64,000 nucleotides of DNA from Sneathiella sp. Its GTDB lineage: Bacteria > Pseudomonadota > Alphaproteobacteria > Sneathiellales > Sneathiellaceae. A model generated the notes under the pieces. It was given only the letters and a program-made list of their open reading frames with translations, did no database searches and was not told the origin of the DNA. The stretch lies in NCBI GenBank assembly GCA_017643685.1, contig JAEPMY010000004.1, positions 1 to 64,000 of the forward strand, written 5' to 3'. The translations under genes and the position numbers were made by a program. Below, piece after piece: positions 10,867 to 19,182 of this stretch. Numbering within the stretch: position 1 is the stretch's first letter; the number at the start of each line of letters is the position of its first letter.

Positions 10867-11614
10867 GTTCAGCCTCCGCACCCAAATACGCTTCCTGTAC
10901 CGCTTTGTTATTACGGATATTCTCCGGTGTGTCTGTGGCAATGATTTCGCCATATACAAGCACGGAAATCCGATCAGCCAGATCAAACACCACGCCCATA
11001 TCATGCTCCACCATCACCAAGGTTTTGCCTTCTGTAATTTTACGGATCAGGGCAATTGCCTGATCTGTTTCAGAATGGCTCATACCCGCGGTTGGCTCAT
11101 CCAACATGATCACATCAGCACCACCAGCAGACGCAATCCCGATTTCCAGGGCGCGCTGTTCTGCGTATGTCAGAACACCTGCAGGTACATGCTGACGATC
11201 GGTCAGACCAATCTCGGCTAGAACTTCCTGTGTCCGTTCATTCAGCTCACGCTCGCGATCCACAAGATGCCAGAAGGAATATTTGTAGTCCTTCGACCAC
11301 ATGATCCCGCACCGAACGTTTTCAAAAACGCTCATCATTGGGAAAATATTTGTAACCTGAAAACTTCGAGAGAGCCCTTTGCGGTAAATCTCATACGGCG
11401 GAAGGTTACTGATCTCCTCACCGTTCAGTGAAACGCTACCGCCTGACAGATTGTAACGCCCGCTCACCAAATGGAAGAGAGTGGATTTCCCCGCCCCATT
11501 CGGCCCAATAATCGCATGGCGCTCCCCTTTTTCAATGTTCAGGTTCACACCACGGATAATCTCGGTAGGCCCAAAGCTTTTGCGAACTTCATTTAGAGAA
11601 ATTGCGATACTCAT
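10859..11614 (-). CDS. livG: branched-chain amino acid ABC transporter ATP-binding protein LivG
   Basis: 251 aa, [16 protein letters not shown], short LivG-type architecture. Confidence 0.9.
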   Translation of the reverse strand: MSIAISLNEVRKSFGPTEIIRGVNLNIEKGERHAIIGPNGAGKSTLFHLVSGRYNLSGGSVSLNGEEISNLPPYEIYRKGLSRSFQVTNIFPMMSVFENVRCGIMWSKDYKYSFWHLVDRERELNERTQEVLAEIGLTDRQHVPAGVLTYAEQRALEIGIASAGGADVIMLDEPTAGMSHSETDQAIALIRKITEGKTLVMVEHDMGVVFDLADRISVLVYGEIIATDTPENIRNNKAVQEAYLGAEAEHA

Positions 11615-12906
11615 TTTGCAGATCCTCCATCAGAAGATACAGGCGCATGTGCCTCTTCCCAAGCTTCACGGAATTGAGGTGCCTGGGATTTTGCGACAAA
11701 CCCGCCAACGACTGTAAAGACAACCATAATCACCCAAGGCAACACGGAATGAGTATCAAACTCAAGCCCTGCCAACGACATCATTGTCTGATCAGCTGGC
11801 ATAGACCGAACATGGTGAACCGTTTCCAGCAACCCGACCAATCCAATAAGGCAAATGATGGTTGGAATACCAATCCGCAAATACGGCATCAGCAACGGTC
11901 CCACCCGCTTCATCCGGATAACCGGCAAATGCATCGCCAGAATACCTGTCAGGCCCTGCGGCGCATACATAACCGTCAGAACGAACAACACGCCCACATA
12001 TAACTGCCAGATTTCCGTATAGTTACTCAGAAGGGTCTGCAGCAATGTGAAGACAACGGCACCAATGATTGGTCCGATAAAGAAGCCAACACCACCGATA
12101 TATGCCATCAGCAGAACGACACCCGATGTAAGAGCGTTCAGGTTTTCCTCAGTCACAATCTCAAAGTTGATCGCAAAAAGGCCTCCTGCAATACCCGCGA
12201 AAAAACCGGATGCGCAGAAAGAAATAAAACGAACTTTACGTTGGCTGTATCCGATGAACTCGGCACGTTCTTCATTGTCGCGAACCGCATTCGCCATACG
12301 GCCCATCGGCGTACGTGAGAACATATACATCAAGGCGATTGTGATGAATGCCCAGATAGCAATGAGGTAATAGACCTCCACATCTGTTGCATAATCAAAG
12401 CCCAGAACATTTGGGCCCATTGTTCGGTCACCACTCACCCCTTCTTCACCACCAAAGAAAGCGACGAAGATCAAAGAAGATGCTGCGACCAACTCACCAA
12501 TGCCAAGAGAAATCATCGCAAAAACCGTACCGGCACGACGGGTGGAGAAGCTGCCGATAATAACTGCGAAAATCAACCCAATGATCCCACCGAAAATCGG
12601 CACCAGAAACATTGGAAGGATGAAAATCTCATACTCGATGTAGTTCATAAAGTGAACGGACATAAACCCGCCGAGGCCGAAATAGACGGCATGGCCAAAG
12701 GAGAGCATTCCCCCTTGCCCCAGCAGCATATTATAGCTGAGTGCAAAGATGATAAAGATACCCATCAGGTTCATGGTGTAGACGGAAATCCCGCTACTGA
12801 AGATAAATGGCAGAATGATCAACAAAACTGCCAAGAAGATCCATGGCCGAAAGACCTTAAACAAAGAAGATCCGGGCGCGGACTGTGCACTAGAAATATT
12901 GCTCAT
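11611..12906 (-). CDS. livM: branched-chain amino acid ABC transporter permease LivM
   Basis: 431 aa LivM-type permease (MLLGQGGMLSFGHAVYFGLGG) with about 100 aa C-terminal extension containing further TM segments. Confidence 0.9.
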   Translation of the reverse strand: MSNISSAQSAPGSSLFKVFRPWIFLAVLLIILPFIFSSGISVYTMNLMGIFIIFALSYNMLLGQGGMLSFGHAVYFGLGGFMSVHFMNYIEYEIFILPMFLVPIFGGIIGLIFAVIIGSFSTRRAGTVFAMISLGIGELVAASSLIFVAFFGGEEGVSGDRTMGPNVLGFDYATDVEVYYLIAIWAFITIALMYMFSRTPMGRMANAVRDNEERAEFIGYSQRKVRFISFCASGFFAGIAGGLFAINFEIVTEENLNALTSGVVLLMAYIGGVGFFIGPIIGAVVFTLLQTLLSNYTEIWQLYVGVLFVLTVMYAPQGLTGILAMHLPVIRMKRVGPLLMPYLRIGIPTIICLIGLVGLLETVHHVRSMPADQTMMSLAGLEFDTHSVLPWVIMVVFTVVGGFVAKSQAPQFREAWEEAHAPVSSDGGSAK

Positions 12907-13853
12907 GTTTCACGCTTCCCGAAAAGACCAGTTGGACGGAAGATCAGGATGAGGACCAGCAACAGATATGGCAGCAACGGCGCTATCTGCGGCAATGACA
13001 AAGTCCAAAGATCCCGAAGGGCACTATCCGCATCTGTTGTGATGTTAAACAGCATCAACAGGTCATTCACGGAGTAGTCCAGCGCAATCGCGAAAGTCTG
13101 AAGCAGACCGATCAGCAGCGAGGCAACAAACGCCCCCACCAATGAGCCAAGACCACCAACAACCACAATCACAAAGACAATTGGCCCAAGAACAACAGCC
13201 ATGCCCGGGAATGTTCCAAGGGCAGGACCCGCGATCACACCCGCCACTCCGGCAAGAGCAGCACCAACACCAAACACACCCATGAAAACAAGCGGAACGT
13301 TATGTCCCAGCATCGCAGTCATATTCGGATGTGTAATCGCCGCCTGAATGATCAGGCCGATACGAGATTTCGTCAGGATTAACAAGAGCACCACAAAAAT
13401 ACTGATGGAGATTAGCAGCATAAAGGCTTTATAGGCAGGGAAGTCTTGTCCAAAGAAATTAAACAGGGCGAATTGAAGAACTTCTGGCTCTTGATACGCT
13501 TTTGTATCTTTACCCCAGATGAACTGGACAACTTCCTCAATCAGGAAGGCAAGACCAAAAGTAAAGATCAACTCGGCGACATGTCCCCAGCGGTGAACAT
13601 GGCGAAGACCATATCTTTCGACAACTGCGCCGACCAATCCAACAAGGATCGGGGCAAGAATGAGGCCGGGCCAGAAGCCAACATACGTACTGATCGTATA
13701 GGCAAAATAGGCACCTAACATATAGAAGCTGGCATGCGCGAAGTTAAGAACACCCATCATGGAGAAAATGAGTGTCAAACCGCTTGCCAACATGAACAGG
13801 AGTAACCCCGTCACGACTCCATTTAGAAGGGAGAAGAATAGCAATTCAAACAT
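12903..13853 (-). CDS. livH: branched-chain amino acid ABC transporter permease LivH
   Basis: 316 aa, SGLTLIFSMMGVLNFAHASFYMLGAYFAY. Confidence 0.92.
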   Translation of the reverse strand: MFELLFFSLLNGVVTGLLLFMLASGLTLIFSMMGVLNFAHASFYMLGAYFAYTISTYVGFWPGLILAPILVGLVGAVVERYGLRHVHRWGHVAELIFTFGLAFLIEEVVQFIWGKDTKAYQEPEVLQFALFNFFGQDFPAYKAFMLLISISIFVVLLLILTKSRIGLIIQAAITHPNMTAMLGHNVPLVFMGVFGVGAALAGVAGVIAGPALGTFPGMAVVLGPIVFVIVVVGGLGSLVGAFVASLLIGLLQTFAIALDYSVNDLLMLFNITTDADSALRDLWTLSLPQIAPLLPYLLLVLILIFRPTGLFGKRET

Positions 13854-13915
13854 AGGTTGAAGCTCTTACACAAGTTATGGAAATGGCAGATCTAACGTCT
13901 GCTTTGCTGAAATGC

Positions 13916-13941
13916 GAACTGCCCACCGAAGTGAGCAGTTC
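13916..13941 (-). other. intercistronic UUCG-loop stem-loop between substrate-binding protein gene and livH
   Basis: On minus strand GAACTGC-TCAC-TTCG-GTGG-GCAGTTC; no U-tract. Confidence 0.7.
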
Positions 13942-13958
13942 TAATTCGACATCCTGAC

Positions 13959-15203
13959 TTATTTTGGACGTTTCATTTTACAGGTAGTTGGCAGGGCTGT
14001 ATCAGCCGCAGCAACAGACATTTCAGTTTTCATGCCATAACCAGAGTTATCTGAATCGAAGGTGATGCCTTCATTTGTGTGAACAGATACATGGATAGGC
14101 TGGATCAATTGGTGATCCTCTGCACGCATGACAACATTCTCACCATGAAGTGTAGTGAACTCCATGCCTTCGAGCTGAGCTGCAACATCAATTGGCTTGG
14201 TGCTGCCCGCTTTTTCCATAGCTGCTGCCAGCATTCCGATTACGTTGGCAATACGGAACTGGGAAACATCTTTCTCAGGGAACTTAGCTTTAAAGGCTGT
14301 GTGGTAAGCTGAGTATTCTGGTGTGCTTGGTGGGTTCACAGGACCTTCGTGAACCAGACGGATTTTGTCTTTACCACCTTCACCAATCGTTTTGGTGATA
14401 CCGTCATTTGCAGCGTAGTAAGTGTAAATCGGGATATCAAGACCTGTGTCACCGATGGCTTTACCAAGGCCAACCATGTCCGCGCCCCAGTTACCAGTGA
14501 TAACTGCATCTGCGCCAGAGGCACGAATTTTCGTTGCATATGGTGTAAAGTCTTTCACCTTCCCGATTGGGTGCAATTCGTTACCTACGATTGTGATATC
14601 AGGGCGTTTCTGCTTCAGGAATGTCACAGCAGCTTTCGCAACCGCTTTACCGAAGGAGTAGTCTTGACCAATCAGGTAAACTTTCTTGATGTCGTCACGA
14701 ACTTTAATAACTTCTGTCAGGGCGTTCATTTTGATGTCAGCATTTGCATCAAAACGGAAGTGCCAGTAGTTACATTTTTCGTTTGTCAGCGCCGGATCAA
14801 CCGCAGAATAGTTCAAAAACAGAACACGGCTGTCTGGGTTACGACGGTTGTGCTTTTTGATCGCATCCGTCAGGGCGTTTGCCACACCAGAGCTGTTACC
14901 CTGAACGATATAATGAACATCTTCACCAATGGCCCGCTTCAGCTGAACCAGGCTTTCTTTAGGGCTGATCTTGTTGTCGTAAGGGACAATTTCGAATTTG
15001 ACGCCATCCAGAATGCCGCCTTTTTTGTTCACCAGTTCTTCTGCAGCAAACTGATACTGGGCCAAACCATTTGTTCCTGTGGAAGCAAACGGGCCGGATA
15101 GAGGGTCGATAAAGCCAATTTTTACAACATCAGCAGCCTGCACGGAAAAGGCAGACATAGTTGCGAACACGGCACCTGCGACAAATGTGGATTTAATAGT
15201 CAA
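13959..15203 (-). CDS. livK: ABC transporter periplasmic branched-chain (or aromatic) amino-acid-binding protein, probable TTG start
   Basis: Signal peptide LTIKSTFVAGAVFATMSAFSVQAADVVKIGFIDPLSGPFASTGTNG. GGGAGGAAAAATTG places RBS+TTG start at 15203; the ORF-track ATG at 15293 has a non-signal-like N-terminus. Confidence 0.88.
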   Translation of the reverse strand: MTIKSTFVAGAVFATMSAFSVQAADVVKIGFIDPLSGPFASTGTNGLAQYQFAAEELVNKKGGILDGVKFEIVPYDNKISPKESLVQLKRAIGEDVHYIVQGNSSGVANALTDAIKKHNRRNPDSRVLFLNYSAVDPALTNEKCNYWHFRFDANADIKMNALTEVIKVRDDIKKVYLIGQDYSFGKAVAKAAVTFLKQKRPDITIVGNELHPIGKVKDFTPYATKIRASGADAVITGNWGADMVGLGKAIGDTGLDIPIYTYYAANDGITKTIGEGGKDKIRLVHEGPVNPPSTPEYSAYHTAFKAKFPEKDVSQFRIANVIGMLAAAMEKAGSTKPIDVAAQLEGMEFTTLHGENVVMRAEDHQLIQPIHVSVHTNEGITFDSDNSGYGMKTEMSVAAADTALPTTCKMKRPK

Positions 15204-15706
15204 TTTTTCCTCCCATCGGAATTGATTTTCCCACTTACATACGCTTGGATCTGTATATTTATTATCCGGGAATAGAGTCCATTTTCGGAGCATCGATTGC
15301 CGTCGACGCCTCCTGACCCTAGTGTCGTTTTAATTTTCTCCCCGGTTTTAGCTCCAAGCTAAATTTAGTATAATTTTTAAAATAAAAAAAATTCAACCGA
15401 AAAATTGCGCTTTTCTAAAATGGCAAAATATTGTGCAAACGGCAATTTTGCCGATATTTTCAACATTTCTGCGCCTATAAAGACTGTTTTACGCCAAATA
15501 TTTTTTTCTACTCTAAATATCCAAACAATTGCCGCAGGAAGTGTGCATATTTTTTAAGCAAGAAACTGCCAATTATTTTAGATTTTTATTATGGAATTCA
15601 GACAAAAACCACTACCCCATACATTTCCGTTGAACGCAGGAACGCGAACCAATAGATTGACGAGGTAAGTTAATATTGGGTAACTCACCTACCAAGCCGG
15701 GTTTTT

Positions 15707-16111
15707 ATGAGAAAGCAGACAAAGAAAATTGCGCTTTTGGCGACCGGCTGGTTTTTCGTGGCTGTGGGTGCTATCGGAGTTGTTGTTCCCGTTCTGCCAA
15801 CAACACCTTTTCTATTGATTTCATTATGGGCATTTTCACAGTCATCTGAACGATTTCACGCTTGGCTTTTTAACCATCGCTATTTTGGGCCGCCCCTGCA
15901 AGAATGGGAAAAGCATGGTATCATCCCCTTAAGAGCAAAGATTGTCGCGTTATCCACAATGGCGGTCAGTGCGACTTTGGTCATCGTACTGACCGATACA
16001 CCAATGTACGGCCTTGCAGGGATGATTTCTCTCATGCTGATCGGGGCAGGTTTTATCTTAACCCGCCCCAGCAGACGCCCGGTTGAGGGCGCCGAAGAAG
16101 ACAGCCTTTAA
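15707..16111 (+). CDS. YbaN family (DUF454) membrane protein
   Basis: 134 aa; GWFFVAVGAIGVVVPVLPTTPFLLISLWAFSQSSERFHAWLFNHRYFGP. Confidence 0.9.
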   Translation: MRKQTKKIALLATGWFFVAVGAIGVVVPVLPTTPFLLISLWAFSQSSERFHAWLFNHRYFGPPLQEWEKHGIIPLRAKIVALSTMAVSATLVIVLTDTPMYGLAGMISLMLIGAGFILTRPSRRPVEGAEEDSL

Positions 16112-16114
16112 GCT

Positions 16115-17056
16115 CTAGAGCTTACCCAGTCTCTCATAGAGCAAACCGAAGAAGCGATCATGGTCCAGATCGTCGCACACGAAAGCGTTCGGTGTTTTTT
16201 CCTGAATATCCCACCAATCTGCCAAGGTTTGCCCCATGGTCAGTTCCGATGTGGTCTCAATCGCCAAATGAACATTACGTCCTTTAAAGATTTCAGGCTC
16301 AATCAGATAAGCAACGACACACGGGTCATGCAGCGGTCCCCCTTCAAAGCCGTAGCGCGTCATGTCAAACCGATTGAAATAATCAAGCATCCCGCCGCAT
16401 ACATTCCCGACAGGAGAGTTGAGGTCCTTAAATTTCTGAAGGCGCTCTGGCGTAACCAGCGCCTTATGCGTGACATCAAGCGGCATCATCACAAATGGGA
16501 CACCTGACGATAGCACAACCTCTGCGGCTTGCGGGTCAACATAGATATTGAATTCCGCTGCTGGCGTCGTGTTCCCAAATTCTTTCACCGCGCCGCCCAT
16601 ACAAACAACTTCACGGATTTTTGGAATAATGCGGGGCTCTTTCATCATGGCAAGGGCCACATTGGTCATTGGCCCGATGGGGCAAATAGTGATGCTTTTA
16701 TCGGCCGCCTTCATGCAGGTATCGACAATGAAATCAACTGCATGCTGAACCTGAAGCGGCATGGTTGGATCAGGTAAATCTGCCCCATCGATACCGGTTT
16801 TGCCATGTATCCATTCTGCCGTGACCAGTTTGCGCATCAAAGGCTGAGGGGCGCCGGCGAAAACAGCCATGTCCGCACGGCCTGCGACTTCGCATATCCG
16901 GCGGGCATTACTTTCTGTGAGGGACAGCGGAACATTCCCCGCCACCGTTGTAATCCCTAGCAGGTCAATTTCCTGTTCTGATGCCAATGCCAGCAGGATG
17001 GCAACCGCATCATCCTGACCTGGATCGCAATCGAGAATAACCGATTTTTTCTCCAT
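16115..17056 (-). CDS. nucleoside hydrolase
   Basis: MEKKSVILDCDPGQDDAVAILLALAS (DxDxGxDD motif), IU-nucleoside hydrolase family. Confidence 0.92.
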   Translation of the reverse strand: MEKKSVILDCDPGQDDAVAILLALASEQEIDLLGITTVAGNVPLSLTESNARRICEVAGRADMAVFAGAPQPLMRKLVTAEWIHGKTGIDGADLPDPTMPLQVQHAVDFIVDTCMKAADKSITICPIGPMTNVALAMMKEPRIIPKIREVVCMGGAVKEFGNTTPAAEFNIYVDPQAAEVVLSSGVPFVMMPLDVTHKALVTPERLQKFKDLNSPVGNVCGGMLDYFNRFDMTRYGFEGGPLHDPCVVAYLIEPEIFKGRNVHLAIETTSELTMGQTLADWWDIQEKTPNAFVCDDLDHDRFFGLLYERLGKL

Positions 17057-17104
17057 TTCGGCAATCTCTTACCATGCGGCGAAACTGTCAAGACAAGCTT
17101 GGTG

Positions 17105-18475
17105 CTAGCTAATTAATTCCTGCTCACCCGCAGCCTCTAAAACGTTCCGCAACTGTTTCAAGCCCATTTCCATACGCGGCAATGAACTCTCTCCCATTAG
17201 GCAAATTCTGACAAACGCAGCATTTTGCTGATTATTCAGCGAGAAACGATCTCCGCCAATTAGCTGTAACCCGGCATCTTGGCAGCGTTCCAGCATTTCT
17301 GTTAGCACAAGATTTGCAGGAACGGGGAGCCAAAGATGGGAAAGAAAAGGCTTTCCGCGCCTTTGATGATCTGGTAGCCAATTTTTAAGCAAAGAGCATG
17401 CTCTTTGATATCGTTGCTTGCCCTCTTCCCATAGGTCCTGCTGATGTCTCGAAATGATATTGCTGGAAATCAGTTGATTGGCAATATCCAGCAATATGGG
17501 CGATGTCATCCAGCTCATAGCTGTCATTCTGGTCGCCAGCTTTTTTATATATCGCTCCGCCGCCGCTATGTAGCCCACCCGGAGTCCCGGACTGAAAACC
17601 TTGGAAAAGCTGGTCAAAAAAATACCATGCTCTGGATCCAGTTCATAAAAGGTTGGTAGATCCCGATTGTGAAACGGGGCATACACCCCGTCTTCGATGA
17701 TCGGGATGTCATACTTTTTTGCAATCTCCACAATTTGCTGTCGGCGATGAAGCGGCAAGGTAGTGCCTGTTGGGTTATGATTAGTGGGCACTGTTACGAT
17801 CGCAGATATCAACCCTTTCTCGCAAATAGATGCCAAATGATCAGGTTTCATCCCCTCTTCGTCCATTTCCACCGTAAGGGTCTTCAATTTTTGCGCCTGT
17901 GCAGCCGCCTTGATACCAGGATATCCATAAGCTTCAATGGCAATACTATCTCCGGGATTACAAAGCGCCCCCAAAGACAAGAACATTGCGGATTGCGCCC
18001 CCTGGGTGACCATCAAATGCTCTTCAGGAATGGGGCCTGCCAGCCTCCCCACCCAACGCGCGCCCCAATATATATCCTGTTCCCGACCTCTACTGTCGAT
18101 GTAATCTCGATACCCATTTTGTGGGATTCGGTGGGAAAGATCAGAAATGAGGCGTTGAAAAGTGCCTTGTGCTGCGGGATGAAAGAACCGATTTAGCGAC
18201 AAATCAACTTTATCAGGGGCATCCAACTCTGCAACAGGCAGAAAGCGCACATTCCCATCTTCCGCACGTGCCGGAGGGGCGACAAATGTACCGCGGCCCA
18301 CATGGGCAGTCGTCAGGCCCCGCCGCTCCAACTCAGCATAAGCCCTGCTGACAGTACCGACACTGCATTTCAGATCCCAGGCCATATCGCGGTGGGTGGG
18401 AAGGCGCTCCCCCGCTTTCAAACTTCCATCCATGATCCTCTGGTCCAGCAGAGAGATTACGTCTTTTGTCTTCAT
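17105..18475 (-). CDS. MocR-type regulator (GntR HTH + class I aminotransferase domain)
   Basis: N-terminal GERLPTHRDMAWDLKCSVGTVSRAYAELERRGL, C-terminal PLP fold NHNPTGTTLP, TSFSKVFSPGLRVGY. Confidence 0.92.
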   Translation of the reverse strand: MKTKDVISLLDQRIMDGSLKAGERLPTHRDMAWDLKCSVGTVSRAYAELERRGLTTAHVGRGTFVAPPARAEDGNVRFLPVAELDAPDKVDLSLNRFFHPAAQGTFQRLISDLSHRIPQNGYRDYIDSRGREQDIYWGARWVGRLAGPIPEEHLMVTQGAQSAMFLSLGALCNPGDSIAIEAYGYPGIKAAAQAQKLKTLTVEMDEEGMKPDHLASICEKGLISAIVTVPTNHNPTGTTLPLHRRQQIVEIAKKYDIPIIEDGVYAPFHNRDLPTFYELDPEHGIFLTSFSKVFSPGLRVGYIAAAERYIKKLATRMTAMSWMTSPILLDIANQLISSNIISRHQQDLWEEGKQRYQRACSLLKNWLPDHQRRGKPFLSHLWLPVPANLVLTEMLERCQDAGLQLIGGDRFSLNNQQNAAFVRICLMGESSLPRMEMGLKQLRNVLEAAGEQELIS

Positions 18476-18501
18476 GTCGCTTTATTGTCCCAAGCACAAT
18501 A

Positions 18502-18556
18502 TATCAATTGATAGATACAATATCTCATTATTATATCAATTTCATTATATTGTATC
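18502..18556. promoter_or_regulatory. candidate MocR operator region in divergent promoter
   Basis: 12-bp perfect palindrome TATCAATTGATA (18502-18513) and 10-bp inverted repeat GATACAATAT (18514-18523)/ATATTGTATC (18547-18556). Confidence 0.6.
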
Positions 18557-18573
18557 AAATATTGAGAAGTACA

Positions 18574-19182
18574 ATGGAAGTTATTTTTCTAATCGCGCTC
18601 TTTGCCTTGACCATGACCGGATCCCCTGGACCTGCGAATATGATCTTAATGGCGTCGGGCGCCCGATATGGATACCGAAAAAGCGTCTTTTTATTGCTGG
18701 GTACTATGACGGGGTTTCTCGTTGTGGGTATCAGCGTTGCCGCAGGCCTTGGCGCATTATTCAGCCTTTTCCCAGCTTTGCGCTATACTTTCCTGGGGCT
18801 TTCAGCAGCGTATATGCTGTACCTTGCCTATAAGATTGCTTTTTCGGATCCATCCCTTGCGGGCAGCAAAGCCCGTATTGGCTATAAGTCCGGCTTGCTG
18901 GTCCATATCCTAAACCCGAAAGCTTGGGCCATGCTCATCGCGGCTTATTCCCAATTTTCGGCGCCTGGATGGACATCGCTACAGCAATTTATGGTGCTGC
19001 AGGTTATCTTCGGGATTGTCGGCTTCAGCTCAAACTCACTATGGATTCTAGCAGGCGATGCCCTCAATCGATTTGTGCAAAACACTGATACCCTTCGTGC
19101 CATTAACAAGGGATTGGCGGTACTGATGCTTGCAGTTGTGACTTATTCGGTTATTCAAAGCGGCCTGATTGACAAGCTTTAA
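18574..19182 (+). CDS. LysE/RhtB family amino acid exporter
   Basis: MEVIFLIALFALTMTGSPGPANMILMASGARYGYRKS; LysE GPGPN-like motif; divergent from MocR regulator. Start trimmed. Confidence 0.9.
   Translation: MEVIFLIALFALTMTGSPGPANMILMASGARYGYRKSVFLLLGTMTGFLVVGISVAAGLGALFSLFPALRYTFLGLSAAYMLYLAYKIAFSDPSLAGSKARIGYKSGLLVHILNPKAWAMLIAAYSQFSAPGWTSLQQFMVLQVIFGIVGFSSNSLWILAGDALNRFVQNTDTLRAINKGLAVLMLAVVTYSVIQSGLIDKL

Noticed and set aside
14349-15101. 250-aa + strand ORF opposite livK
   Set aside because: Antisense shadow ORF, no domain signal, no RBS.
15204-15293. ATG start of livK at 15293
   Set aside because: Gives a non-signal-like N-terminus; strong GGGAGG RBS and signal peptide indicate TTG at 15203.
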